Of a DNA stretch of 64,000 nucleotides, positions 35,164 to 43,877 are shown one piece after another. Positions within the stretch are counted from its first letter, which is position 1, and every line of letters begins with the position of its first letter. Made by a program: the position numbers and the translations under genes. The DNA is from Bacteroidales bacterium (GTDB taxonomy: Bacteria; Bacteroidota; Bacteroidia; Bacteroidales; UBA932): contig JAGAIY010000006.1 of the NCBI GenBank assembly GCA_017626355.1, positions 1 through 64,000 of the forward strand, given 5' to 3'. The notes beneath the pieces are model-generated. The model saw only the letters and a list, made by a program, of their open reading frames with translations. It was not told the origin of the DNA and made no database searches.

Positions 35164-37304
35164 TTGAGCACTATTCTTATTGTCTCTCCCTTTTTATATT
35201 CTGTTCCTGCAGCCGGACTCTGGCTGACAACGTGTCCCATGCCTGTATAGCTGCATCTGTAGCCGTTGTTCTCTATTGCGAATACGGCGTCCTTCAGTCC
35301 CATTCCTTTCAGATCCGGTACAGGAAGTCCTGTTCCCTTCTCAGTCTCTATGTAGCCTGACTCCATCTGAGGAACCTTTCCTGTGGCGGCGAACTCCTCA
35401 CCCCATCCTTCTTCAAGCGACCAGACTGCATCCACTATTTCCTTGAATGCGGCTGCCGGATATGCACCGCCATAGAAGTTCTGTGATGTCAGGCCTGACC
35501 ATATGGTGACTATGGCCGTGTATTTCGGCTCGTCCGCAGGGAAGAAGCCTACGAATGTACCCTGGTGCTTCTTCTGTCCGCTTGAGCTTATGAACGGATC
35601 GCTGCTTCCTGCCCTTTCTTCCTTGTTGAGTACTATTCTTGCCGTACCGGTCTTGCCCGCCACTACGCATTTCGCGTTCTTGAGTCTTGTCGCGGTTCCT
35701 TCAAGGGTCACCATCTTGAGGGCTCTTGTCACACTGTCTGCGGTAGCCTTGGAACAGATCGAACCGTTGAGGATCTCAGGCTTGAACTGCTTTTCTGTCC
35801 TGCCGTTGTATTCGATGGACTCGACAATGTACGGCTTCATCATCTTTCCGTCGTTTGCTATGGCGTTGTAGAACATCGCTATGTTCAGGGCCGGCTGCCT
35901 TACGGAATATCCGATGGCTACGGAAATCAGGTCTGTTCCGCTCCATCCCTGAGCCTTGGGATCCGGAATGTATGGCGGTGTCGCACCCTTCTCCTCGAGG
36001 TCGAACTTGTAGGCTCCCGGAGCGAGCTTGTATTCGTAAAGCCTTTCGATGAATTCCTTCTCGTCCTTTCCGTAGTAGTCCTTTATGAGACGGCGGAACA
36101 CGTAGTTGGAAGATATCTTGAAACCGTCCACAATGCTTATCTGGTCGGTCTTGTTGCGGCTTTCGTATCTCGGTATGTATTCGTCACGGAGCTTAGGGTA
36201 CTCCTTCATGATTCCGTGGTTGCTCGGTATCTTGGTCTCAAGCTCGATGTGTCCGTCCTCTATCAGGGTCATCAGCGATACTGTCTTGAACACCGATCCC
36301 GGCTCGGCAGGCCTTCCTATGGCCGAATTGAAATATTCTCCCATCGAATTGCGGCTGTTCCTCGAGAGGTTGACCATGGCCTTGACCGCTCCTGTCTCCA
36401 CCTCCATCACCACGATGCAGCCTCCCTGCACCTCCGGATTCTCCTGGATCTGTGCCCTGAGAGCTCTGTCCGCAATGTCCTGGATGTCAATGTCTATTGT
36501 CGTCCTGATGTCTCTTCCGTGCTTTACGGCAGTGGCTGTACTGTCCACATTGCGGATCATTCCCTTGTCGGTTCTCTTCATCCATTCGATGCCTTTTGTA
36601 CCGTGCAGGATGTGATTGTACTGTCCTTCGATTCCCACATACCTGTTGGCCTCCGGATCTTTAGGATCCACCTTGACGTCTCCGATCACTCTTCGTGCAA
36701 GTTCTCCGTAAGGATACTGCCTGGTGTCGACTTTCCTTACGATCATTCCGCTTTTGAACTGTCCTTCGCAGAAGAGCGGCAGCTCCTGAAGTCTGAGCAG
36801 GGTGCTGTGGTCGATGTTCTTCGCTATGGGCTTGTTCTTTCTGCCGCTGGCTGTCTTCGAGTCTCTGTTCGTTATGATGAGATTGTAGTACCAGTTTCCG
36901 TCCTTTCCCTCTTCTTTCAGTATCTCGGCTATGCCGAAGGCCATCTTTTTGGCATCGGCTCTCCACTGGGCTTCCTTATCCTTGCCTTCCTTCTCGTCCT
37001 TTGCATAGTCGTCCTTGAGGATGGTGCAGTCCATGTTGATGTTGTACATCGGAGTCGAGAAAGCGAGCAGCTTTCCGTTGCAGTCCATGATGGCTCCGCG
37101 TTCCGGCTCTATCTCGTGCATGTATTTCCTCGGCTGGAAGTGGTGCAGGTAGATGGTCTCGTCGGCAGGATCCCAGATGAACTGAAGGTAGATGATTCTT
37201 CCCATCAGCACGAGAGACATGGCGAGAAACAGACAGTACAGGTACCAGAGTGTCTTGCTGGTCCTGTGCTGCTCCTTGCTTTCTATGTTTCTTTCCGTAT
37301 CCAT
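35160..37304 (-). CDS. ftsI: Division-specific penicillin-binding protein 3 with PASTA domain
   Basis: 714 aa, class B PBP transpeptidase for septal peptidoglycan. One N-terminal membrane helix (about 20-42), a dimerisation domain, then the transpeptidase with EPGSVFKT (SxxK), SSNYVF (SxN) and KTGTAR (KTG). The C-terminal 60 residues form one PASTA domain (VPDLKGMGLKDAVFAIENNG to the end, GETIRIVLK), common in this phylum and thought to sense muropeptides. One nt after the ftsL-like gene. Confidence 0.95.
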   Translation of the reverse strand: MDTERNIESKEQHRTSKTLWYLYCLFLAMSLVLMGRIIYLQFIWDPADETIYLHHFQPRKYMHEIEPERGAIMDCNGKLLAFSTPMYNINMDCTILKDDYAKDEKEGKDKEAQWRADAKKMAFGIAEILKEEGKDGNWYYNLIITNRDSKTASGRKNKPIAKNIDHSTLLRLQELPLFCEGQFKSGMIVRKVDTRQYPYGELARRVIGDVKVDPKDPEANRYVGIEGQYNHILHGTKGIEWMKRTDKGMIRNVDSTATAVKHGRDIRTTIDIDIQDIADRALRAQIQENPEVQGGCIVVMEVETGAVKAMVNLSRNSRNSMGEYFNSAIGRPAEPGSVFKTVSLMTLIEDGHIELETKIPSNHGIMKEYPKLRDEYIPRYESRNKTDQISIVDGFKISSNYVFRRLIKDYYGKDEKEFIERLYEYKLAPGAYKFDLEEKGATPPYIPDPKAQGWSGTDLISVAIGYSVRQPALNIAMFYNAIANDGKMMKPYIVESIEYNGRTEKQFKPEILNGSICSKATADSVTRALKMVTLEGTATRLKNAKCVVAGKTGTARIVLNKEERAGSSDPFISSSGQKKHQGTFVGFFPADEPKYTAIVTIWSGLTSQNFYGGAYPAAAFKEIVDAVWSLEEGWGEEFAATGKVPQMESGYIETEKGTGLPVPDLKGMGLKDAVFAIENNGYRCSYTGMGHVVSQSPAAGTEYKKGETIRIVLK

Positions 37305-37305
37305 C

Positions 37306-37668
37306 CTATCTTATCCTGTCTGCCGGTTTGTCCGGTATTTTAACTTCCGAGCCCATTTCCTTAAGCATTCCTTCAATCGTACTCAGCCTGTTCAGCTCCA
37401 CAATCTCTCCCGTGAGGTGGGAGTGGTATATCTTGAGTGTCTCGAGCTCCTTCTTGTTCCTTTCGACCCTCAGGGCTGCCTGCTCCACTTCGTAGCTCAG
37501 CCAGATGTTCGCGCATCCGAGGATGAAGAGCACGAGGATGTAGGGAAACAGCTTGTCTACCCTGAGTCGGATCAGGAAGTTTCCCTGTCCGATCGACAGC
37601 AGGGTCTCCTTGGTCGCTTTCGCTGCCTGTCCCCAGTCTATGTCTATTCTGAATCTCTTCTTTTCCAT
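37306..37668 (-). CDS. FtsL-like cell division protein
   Basis: 120 aa. A single membrane helix (about 43-59, PYILVLFILGCANIWLSY) is followed by a heptad-like periplasmic coiled coil of about 55 residues. FtsL proteins are too divergent to recognise by sequence alone; the call rests on size, topology and position between rsmH and ftsI. It would pair with FtsQ and a FtsB-type protein. Its ATG overlaps the rsmH stop by one base. Confidence 0.8.
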   Translation of the reverse strand: MEKKRFRIDIDWGQAAKATKETLLSIGQGNFLIRLRVDKLFPYILVLFILGCANIWLSYEVEQAALRVERNKKELETLKIYHSHLTGEIVELNRLSTIEGMLKEMGSEVKIPDKPADRIR

Positions 37669-38579
37669 TACTCTTCCTCCTTGCAGGCAATCCTGAGCTT
37701 TGCGCTTCTTGCCCTTGTGTTCTGAGCTATTTCACTTTCCTGAGGCAGAACCGGCTTGCGGTTTACCGCCTTGAGCGGAGCCGTGGTGTTGCCGTAGAAA
37801 TCCTTCTCGACCTTGCCGTCTATGTTTCCTGCCTTGATGAAGTTCTTGACCATCCTGTCTTCAAGGGAGTGGTAAGTTATCACTACAAGTCTTCCTCCCG
37901 GCTTGAGCGATGATGCCGCTCCGCTGAGGAACTTTTCAAGAGACTTCATCTCCTGGTTGACTTCTATCCTCAGGGCCTGATACACTTTCGCGAGGAACTT
38001 GTGCTCCGCAAATTTCGGAAGGGCGCTTTCAATGGCCTTGCCGAGTTCCCCTGTGGTGGAGATGGGCGAGAGTTCGCGGCTTCTGCATATCAGCTGGGCG
38101 ATCTTTCTGCTGTTGTCGACCTCGCCGTACAGACGCAGGACCTTTTCCAGGTCTTCGTATTCATATCCGTTTACGATGTCCGCGGCTGTTATCTGGGCTT
38201 CCTGATTCATCCTCATGTCAAGAGGGGCCTCGTATCTGAATGAGAATCCTCTTTCAGCTGTGTCGAACTGGTGGGATGACACTCCGAGATCGGCGAGGAT
38301 CCCGTCGATGCCGTCAGGGTAGCCCTGATGTATGATGTGGTTGTGGATCCATCTGAAATCGCTCCTTATCAGGGTCAGCCTGTCGTCGTCCGGCCTGTTT
38401 GCGATAGCATCGCTGTCACGGTCGAACGAAATGACACGTCCTTCAGGAGAAAGCCTTCTGAGAATCTCCTTCGTGTGTCCTCCGCCTCCGAATGTGGCGT
38501 CTGCGTATGTTCCTGATTGTGAGCCGATCAAAGCGGATACGCTTTCATCAAGCAAGACTGGGATGTGATACTCGGACAT
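37668..38579 (-). CDS. rsmH: 16S rRNA m4C1402 methyltransferase
   Basis: 303 aa. N4-methylation of C1402 in 16S rRNA (MraW). The SAM motif DATFGGGGHTKEIL, plus LADLGVSSHQFD and the C-terminal VVITYHSLEDRMVKNF, are diagnostic. Second gene of the dcw cluster, 14 nt after mraZ. Confidence 0.97.
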   Translation of the reverse strand: MSEYHIPVLLDESVSALIGSQSGTYADATFGGGGHTKEILRRLSPEGRVISFDRDSDAIANRPDDDRLTLIRSDFRWIHNHIIHQGYPDGIDGILADLGVSSHQFDTAERGFSFRYEAPLDMRMNQEAQITAADIVNGYEYEDLEKVLRLYGEVDNSRKIAQLICRSRELSPISTTGELGKAIESALPKFAEHKFLAKVYQALRIEVNQEMKSLEKFLSGAASSLKPGGRLVVITYHSLEDRMVKNFIKAGNIDGKVEKDFYGNTTAPLKAVNRKPVLPQESEIAQNTRARSAKLRIACKEEE

Positions 38580-38593
38580 GTCTGACCTCCTGT

Positions 38594-39052
38594 TTAAGCG
38601 CGTGAGGCTATCTGCCTGCTCATCCGGTCGAATTCCTCGTCACTGAAGCATCCATCCTCGAAAAGTTCCTTGGCCCAGATCTCGACCTTGTAGTCAACTC
38701 CGAGGAATACTACGTCCTTTGTTATTCCGGCGGCTTTGCGGATCTCCTCCGGTATTGTTATTCTTCCGAGCTTCGCGTCCGGTACTACCGTTATCGTGTT
38801 GCTCATGAATGTCCTCCAGTATCTGATGTCCTGTGCGTTGAACGCGAGGTCGAGCTTTGCCCTTACGGCTTGCGACATGATCTCCCATTCCTGCCATGTG
38901 AACATCTCCAGACAACCGGAGTTCCTGTCCTTTCTGATGACGAATCTTGTCTGGTCGGCAGGCACGGCGCTCTTGATGGCAGAGGGGATTACTACTCGCC
39001 CTTTGTCATCGAATTTAGCGTTGTGTGTTCCGAAAAATCCAGTCATCTTCAA
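38594..39052 (-). CDS. mraZ: Transcriptional regulator MraZ
   Basis: 152 aa with two SpoVT-AbrB-like halves, each with a GR-I/V-x-IP motif (DDKGRVVIP near 15 and DAKLGRITIP near 90). In Enterobacteria MraZ binds TGGGN repeats upstream of its own gene and represses the dcw cluster. Four TGG direct repeats lie upstream here. The start may instead be the ATG two codons in (MTGFFG). First gene of the 13-gene cluster. Confidence 0.95.
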   Translation of the reverse strand: MKMTGFFGTHNAKFDDKGRVVIPSAIKSAVPADQTRFVIRKDRNSGCLEMFTWQEWEIMSQAVRAKLDLAFNAQDIRYWRTFMSNTITVVPDAKLGRITIPEEIRKAAGITKDVVFLGVDYKVEIWAKELFEDGCFSDEEFDRMSRQIASRA

Positions 39053-39070
39053 GGTTTATGATACAGTGGG

Positions 39071-39122
39071 CAAAATTAGGAATATTTTTCCATTTTCTTC
39101 CACAATCTCCCATTTTTTTCCA
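39071..39122 (-). promoter_or_regulatory. mraZ promoter and probable MraZ operator
   Basis: The minus-strand -7 box TAATTTTG is at 39071-39078. Upstream, TGG trinucleotides begin at 39122, 39112, 39102 and 39092 (contexts GTGGAAAAA, ATGGGAGAT, GTGGAAGAA, ATGGAAAAA), exactly 10 bp apart, on one face of the helix. This matches the known arrangement of MraZ boxes (TGGGN repeated with 5-nt spacers). They cover the expected -33 region, so binding should block transcription of the whole dcw cluster. Confidence 0.75.
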
Positions 39123-39174
39123 CTAATTTTTCAACACCCTTTTCAACAGCGCTTTAAAACTCTGTAATTATGCT

Positions 39175-39182
39175 TATATTTG
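39175..39182 (+). promoter_or_regulatory. -7 box of the M23 peptidase gene
   Basis: TATATTTG ends 5 nt before the ATG at 39188. No well-spaced TTG. Confidence 0.5.
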
Positions 39183-39187
39183 CGCCC

Positions 39188-40453
39188 ATGAAATTCAGAA
39201 TCAGTACTATCGCAATCTTATCCGCAGCACTTCTTGCCGGCATTTCATCCTGTTCGGGAGACCCTTCCGGCCGTGATGCAGAAGTGGTGGAACCGGTTGA
39301 TGTTCCGGCTGCTGTCCCGTCCATGGGCTTCAATGCGGATTCTCTTGATACAGTGGAAGGAAAGGTGAAGAACGGACAGTTCTTCTCAACCCTCATGACA
39401 GGCCTGGGCCTGACCCAGCAGCAGGCATATGACCTTACTATGGCCTGTGACAGTGTCTTTGATGTCAGGACCCTCCGTGTCGGCCAGACATACAGGGCTT
39501 ATTACTCGGATGAGCCGAAGCAGCTGCGTTATCTGGTATATGAGCGTGACAAGGCTTCATGCGTGGTGTTCAGCTGCACCGAGCCGTACAGGGCGTGGCT
39601 GTATGAGAAGCCGGTTGAGATCGAGGAAAAGTATGCGGATGTGACGATCAACAGTTCGTTGTGGAACGATATGCTGAAGGCCGGGGTTTCTCCGCTGCTT
39701 ATCATCAGTCTTTCAGATATCTACGCATGGACAATCGACTTCTTCGCTCTTCAGAAGGGGGACCGTTTCAGGGTGCTGTATCAGGAGAGGCGCTGCGACG
39801 GTGAAGTCATTTCCGTGGATACGGTCAAATATGCTGTCTTCGGTCACGACGGGGTGGATTTCCCGATGGTGATGTTCGACCAGAAGGACGGGGGCAACAT
39901 CTGGTGGAATGAAAAGGGAGAGAGCATGAGAAAGGCCTTTCTGAAGGCTCCTCTCAATTATACCCGTGTAAGTTCGGGATTCTCATATGCGAGACGTCAT
40001 CCGGTGACCCGTAGGGTGCAGCCTCATACAGGTGTGGATTATGCTGCGCCGAAAGGTACTCCGGTCATGACCATCGGAGACGGAGTGGTGACAAGCGTGA
40101 AGTATGAAGGCGCAGGCGGCAATACCGTGAGGATCAGACATAACTCCGTGTACTCTACAGCCTATCTGCATCTTTCGAAATATGCCAAGGGACTGAAGGC
40201 CGGACAGAGGGTGCGTCAGGGTGAAGTCATAGGTTATGTGGGGTCTACCGGACGTTCTACCGGTCCTCATCTCGATTTCCGTGTATGGAAGAACGGCACT
40301 CCTATCAATCCTCTCAAGATGGAGTCACCTCCGGCTGAGCCGGTCAAGGATTCGAGCCGTCCTGCCTTCGAAGCCGCATTCAAGGCTTACAAGGCAAAGG
40401 TCGATACTATTCAGGCCCGTTCGTTTGTACCTGTCCTTTTCGAAAAGCTATAG
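39188..40453 (+). CDS. M23 family (LytM-type) peptidase lipoprotein
   Basis: 421 aa from the ATG at 39188; an upstream ATG at 39170 precedes the -7 box and is rejected. Signal peptide with lipobox ISSC, lipid anchor at Cys22. After a region of beta-type structure comes the M23 domain: HTGVD supplies His280 and Asp284, and a second motif GPHLDF (His361-x-Asp363). The usual HxH motif of the family therefore has Asp in place of the second His, one of the zinc ligands. Peptidoglycan endopeptidase or a regulator of one is likely. Related M23 lipoproteins in this phylum can vary at that position, so activity is not excluded. Its stop overlaps the convergent gene by 6 nt. Confidence 0.9.
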   Translation: MKFRISTIAILSAALLAGISSCSGDPSGRDAEVVEPVDVPAAVPSMGFNADSLDTVEGKVKNGQFFSTLMTGLGLTQQQAYDLTMACDSVFDVRTLRVGQTYRAYYSDEPKQLRYLVYERDKASCVVFSCTEPYRAWLYEKPVEIEEKYADVTINSSLWNDMLKAGVSPLLIISLSDIYAWTIDFFALQKGDRFRVLYQERRCDGEVISVDTVKYAVFGHDGVDFPMVMFDQKDGGNIWWNEKGESMRKAFLKAPLNYTRVSSGFSYARRHPVTRRVQPHTGVDYAAPKGTPVMTIGDGVVTSVKYEGAGGNTVRIRHNSVYSTAYLHLSKYAKGLKAGQRVRQGEVIGYVGSTGRSTGPHLDFRVWKNGTPINPLKMESPPAEPVKDSSRPAFEAAFKAYKAKVDTIQARSFVPVLFEKL

Positions 40454-41617
40454 AAGAAGCATCACGGCGAAGACATAAAGCAGGAAGGCCTGGAAAGTCA
40501 GGCTGCTCTGGCTGCTGTGTCCTATCATGGTTTCCGTTACCGGCTCGGCCTGAAGGCTGAGAAGCTCTTCCTTGTCCGGAGCGGCCCTTCCAGCCCACTT
40601 CCTTATGATGTATCCGTCGCTGATGTAAGTTACTCCACCGTTGGATCTGTTCAGGGTTATAAGAGTCTTGTAGTCAGATTTGTATGTGTTTTCATGGGAA
40701 TCCTCTCCCTTGTCGGCTGCAAGGATCAGGGTGCGGAATCCTGCTGCTTCGGCTTCTGCTGCAAAAGCTTCTATATCCTCCCATCTTGACTGTCTTATGT
40801 CCGGGTCATATACTGAAATGACCATGACCTTGCCTTCCGCTGCCAGAGAGTCGAGATAGTTGCCTTCGTCATCATATATCGAAAGAGGGACGGCAGTGTC
40901 CGCGAAGTCCTCTTTCAGAACGGTCTGCGTACTTACGAAAGTCCATGTGGAATCCGGAAGATGCTCAAGGTCGAAGGTCTTCTGCTTTCCGTCCTTCTCA
41001 TATGTGAAGACAGCTTCATACATGTCCTCTTCGTTGGCCGGATATTTCTCCGCGGCCTGAAGATGTGCTGTAGTGGCATAGGCGGTGAAGTCCACAAGAG
41101 GTATGTACATCCATGAATATACTGTGAATGCAAGGGTGGAAGCCGCCACGATGCCGAATGAAACGAATTTTCTTCCTTTCGGTCTTCCTAATCCTTTGAG
41201 CGGTATGAAGTTGCCGGCAAGAAGGGCGAGGATGCCGAGATTCTTCAGGAAGGTCTGCATGTGGGTCAGGTGTATGGCCTCTCCGAAGCAGCCGCAGTCC
41301 ATTTCAGGATTGAATATGACCAGAAGCAGGGTCAGAAAAGTGAAGAAGCCCTGCATGGAGAGCACGGCAATACCGGTTGACCTTCTCCATACGCCGGTTA
41401 TCAGCGCGGCTCCGAGGATGGTTTCCGCAAATGCTATAGCTGTGCCGAGGATCTTGGAACTGAAGCCGAGAAAACCGAGGTGGAGGAAGGAGAAGTATTC
41501 ATCCATCACCAGACCGGCTCCCACAGGATCGAGCAGTTTCAGTATTCCTGAGATATAGAAGATGAAGCCTGCGATGAAGCCGCAAAACCTTCTGAGTTTC
41601 GTTACATAATAATTCAT
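40448..41617 (-). CDS. DoxX/MauE-like membrane protein with thioredoxin-like tail
   Basis: 389 aa. About four N-terminal membrane helices carry a conserved CxC segment (MDCGCFGEA) resembling the DoxX/MauE family. A central soluble region and a C-terminal part (VMVISVYDPDIRQS and TYISDGYIIRKWAG) have the strand pattern of a thioredoxin-like fold, without a CxxC, and a final hydrophobic helix. The arrangement resembles the BT_3928 family. Function unknown; electron transfer or envelope redox is possible. Overlaps tmk by 4 nt, so co-transcribed. Confidence 0.75.
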   Translation of the reverse strand: MNYYVTKLRRFCGFIAGFIFYISGILKLLDPVGAGLVMDEYFSFLHLGFLGFSSKILGTAIAFAETILGAALITGVWRRSTGIAVLSMQGFFTFLTLLLVIFNPEMDCGCFGEAIHLTHMQTFLKNLGILALLAGNFIPLKGLGRPKGRKFVSFGIVAASTLAFTVYSWMYIPLVDFTAYATTAHLQAAEKYPANEEDMYEAVFTYEKDGKQKTFDLEHLPDSTWTFVSTQTVLKEDFADTAVPLSIYDDEGNYLDSLAAEGKVMVISVYDPDIRQSRWEDIEAFAAEAEAAGFRTLILAADKGEDSHENTYKSDYKTLITLNRSNGGVTYISDGYIIRKWAGRAAPDKEELLSLQAEPVTETMIGHSSQSSLTFQAFLLYVFAVMLLL

Positions 41618-42291
41618 AGCCTTTCGTCTACAACAGCCTTTACCTTAGCAAAAATCTCACCCGGAGACATCATCATTCCGTACTCGTCCGAACAGTCTAT
41701 GCGGATGAAGTCCGGATCCAGCTCGCACTGCCTGCGGTAGATGCTGCGGACGCGTTTCTGGAACTCTATGTCCGCCTCGTGGATATCCTGGGCGCCTTCG
41801 AGATACTCCCTGTCATTGCCTTTCCTGTTGCTCTGGAGCTTCTCTTCCACAAAGGTGATCGGCACATCGAGGAAGATGTTCAGATCTGGCTTCGGAAGAG
41901 CGAAACTGCCGTATTCCGTGTTGAATATCCAGTTCCTGAGTTCTTCTGCCTCAGCATTGTCCGTCAGTTTCGCGCACTGATAGGCTATGTTTGAATATAC
42001 ATATCTGTCGAGAAGCACTGTACCTCCTTTGGCGAGGATTTCCTTCATGCCTGGAGCCGCGCCATGCCTGTCTTCTGCGAACAGAAGGGCTACGAGCTGA
42101 GGGTGAACGGCCTCGTTGCTGCCGAAATCTCCACGCAGGAAGCGGCTTATGAGATCGCCGTACACAGGGGCGTCATAACGGGGGAAGTGTATGTATTCGA
42201 TTGTGCCGAAGAGGCTTTCAAGATAGTTTCTGAGTTTCTTCACCTGGGTGGATTTTCCGGCTCCGTCCAGGCCTTCCAGTACTACAAGCAT
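41614..42291 (-). CDS. tmk: Thymidylate kinase
   Basis: 225 aa from the ATG at 42291 (MLVVLEGLDGAGKST). The upstream ATG at 42315 overlaps the -7 box (42313-42320) and is rejected. Phosphorylates dTMP to dTDP. P-loop GLDGAGKST at 7-15, DRYVYSN at the substrate region and a basic lid (QSNRKGNDREYLEG) are visible. Slightly longer than the usual 210. Confidence 0.94.
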   Translation of the reverse strand: MLVVLEGLDGAGKSTQVKKLRNYLESLFGTIEYIHFPRYDAPVYGDLISRFLRGDFGSNEAVHPQLVALLFAEDRHGAAPGMKEILAKGGTVLLDRYVYSNIAYQCAKLTDNAEAEELRNWIFNTEYGSFALPKPDLNIFLDVPITFVEEKLQSNRKGNDREYLEGAQDIHEADIEFQKRVRSIYRRQCELDPDFIRIDCSDEYGMMMSPGEIFAKVKAVVDERL

Positions 42292-42312
42292 ATCAATATG
42301 TTTTAAGAAATA

Positions 42313-42339
42313 CAAATATACAACTTTTTGCTAATTTTG
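42313..42339. promoter_or_regulatory. Divergent promoters of tmk and folP
   Basis: Minus-strand TATATTTG (42313-42320) for tmk (ATG 42291) and plus-strand TAATTTTG (42332-42339) for folP (ATG 42345, only 5 nt after the box). Neither has a clear TTG at 19-21 nt. Confidence 0.55.
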
Positions 42340-42344
42340 CATTC

Positions 42345-43187
42345 ATGAAGAAGCCGGACAGAAAGATAGAGATAATGGGCATAGTGAATCTTACGGATGA
42401 TTCCTACTATGCTCCGAGCAGATGCGGCGGTTCGGATGCTGTGTCCGTGGCGCTGGAGCGTATCAGGACCCTGATCGCTGAAGGTGCGGACATTATAGAC
42501 CTCGGGGCCTGTTCGACCCGTCCTGGAGCTCTTCCGGTGGGGCCGGAGGAAGAGTACAGGAGGCTGAGGCCAGTGCTGGAAGCCATGGTGAGGGAATATC
42601 CTTCGCAGAAGGTGTCTATAGATACATACCATTCTGCTGTCGTGGAGAAGTCGTATGACCTTCTGGCCGGGGCCCTCGGCTCGGCATCAGCGCGTAATCT
42701 GCTTATTGTGAACGATATATCGGCAGGGGAGGATGACCCTTGCATGCTGCCGCTTGTCGGTAGTCTGGGCTTGAAATACATCGCAATGCACAAGAGGGGG
42801 GATCCTGTGACGATGCAGTCCCTTTGTGATTATGAGGATGTGGTCGCCGAGGTCAGGGCTTATTTCGAGGACTTTTCAGTCAGGGCCCGGGAGAACCGTA
42901 TTGAAGACTGGGTGCTGGACCCCGGCTTTGGCTTTGCGAAGACTGTAGATCAGAACTATCAGCTTATTGCCGGTTTGGATTCGTTGGCGGGTCCGGACAG
43001 GAAAGTCCTGGTAGGTGTCTCGCGTAAAAGTATGGTATACAGGAAGTTCGAAATAACCCCGGAAGAGGCTTTGCCGGCTACTCAGGTTCTGCACATGAAG
43101 GCGCTTCAGCTTGGTGCGGACATTCTCAGGGTGCATGATGTGGCGGAAGCCGTAAGGACTGTGGAGCTCTACAGACTTTTGAGATAG
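42345..43187 (+). CDS. folP: Dihydropteroate synthase
   Basis: 280 aa. Joins the pterin diphosphate to p-aminobenzoate in folate synthesis and is the target of sulfonamides. GIVNLTDDSYY, DLGACSTRPGA and GVSRKSM match the conserved pterin and phosphate loops. The 3' end overlaps the convergent WbqC-like gene by 19 nt. Confidence 0.95.
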   Translation: MKKPDRKIEIMGIVNLTDDSYYAPSRCGGSDAVSVALERIRTLIAEGADIIDLGACSTRPGALPVGPEEEYRRLRPVLEAMVREYPSQKVSIDTYHSAVVEKSYDLLAGALGSASARNLLIVNDISAGEDDPCMLPLVGSLGLKYIAMHKRGDPVTMQSLCDYEDVVAEVRAYFEDFSVRARENRIEDWVLDPGFGFAKTVDQNYQLIAGLDSLAGPDRKVLVGVSRKSMVYRKFEITPEEALPATQVLHMKALQLGADILRVHDVAEAVRTVELYRLLR

Positions 43188-43876
43188 AGAATGGAATCAG
43201 GGCCTTCGTTGAAGAGAAGGTCCATGATTGAAAGATTGCTTTGGAAGCCGTGCTTCGGGGAAAACACCTGGAAGTACGGCTTTTCAAGTCCGTAGTCCTT
43301 CAGTATGGTGTCCGGTCTTTTTGGGTGAATGATTTCCCTGAGGTCTTCGCAGACCGTGATGTTCCCGTCAGGGCTTGCCTGGTTTCCGTCCCGGCTGAAG
43401 TCTTCAGTCAGGCGGAGGTCGACGGCTATTCCTGTCTTTTCGATGAAGAACCTGGTTATCATGAGGTTGAGGTCGAAAAGCTTTTCAGGCTTGCTGTTCA
43501 TTATCTCGAACAGCTCATCCATGTAGTATTCGAAGTATGCAGATGTCCTGTATGCGGAGACAATGGCTTTCTGATGCTGCTGGAGCCATGGGGTGGAGTA
43601 GTCGACTTCTATCTCGGCGATAGGCTGCTTGTGTGTTCCTCCCTTGTGGACTATGGGGAAGGACAGGGTCTGAATGCCCTCAGCTCCGTAGAACCTGCAT
43701 CTGTTGCGGTATGACTGCTTCTGATAGTTCTCGCAGGCCTCTATGTAAACGACGGACGGCGACAGTTCCAATGAACTGCCTCCGTCCTGTCTTATGCTTA
43801 AGCCTTCCATCTCCCGGGCCATTGCGGCAAAGTAGGAGACAGGTGGAAAATATGCTGTTGAAAAGATCTTGGGCAC
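43169..43876 (-). CDS. WbqC family protein
   Basis: 235 aa. The N-terminal FSTAYFPPVSYFAAMA, then ENYQKQSYRNRC and LSFPIVHKGG, match the WbqC family, often found in polysaccharide biosynthesis loci; its enzymatic role is not established. Located directly after lpxA (1-nt gap), so expressed with the lipid A genes. Signal peptidase genes are often neighbours in Bacteroidota; not here. Confidence 0.85.
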   Translation of the reverse strand: MPKIFSTAYFPPVSYFAAMAREMEGLSIRQDGGSSLELSPSVVYIEACENYQKQSYRNRCRFYGAEGIQTLSFPIVHKGGTHKQPIAEIEVDYSTPWLQQHQKAIVSAYRTSAYFEYYMDELFEIMNSKPEKLFDLNLMITRFFIEKTGIAVDLRLTEDFSRDGNQASPDGNITVCEDLREIIHPKRPDTILKDYGLEKPYFQVFSPKHGFQSNLSIMDLLFNEGPDSILYLKSL

Positions 43877-43877
43877 T

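Noticed and set aside
36216..37343. 375-codon plus-strand frame antisense to ftsI
   Set aside because: Shadow of ftsI, which has all penicillin-binding motifs; the frame has no recognisable domain.
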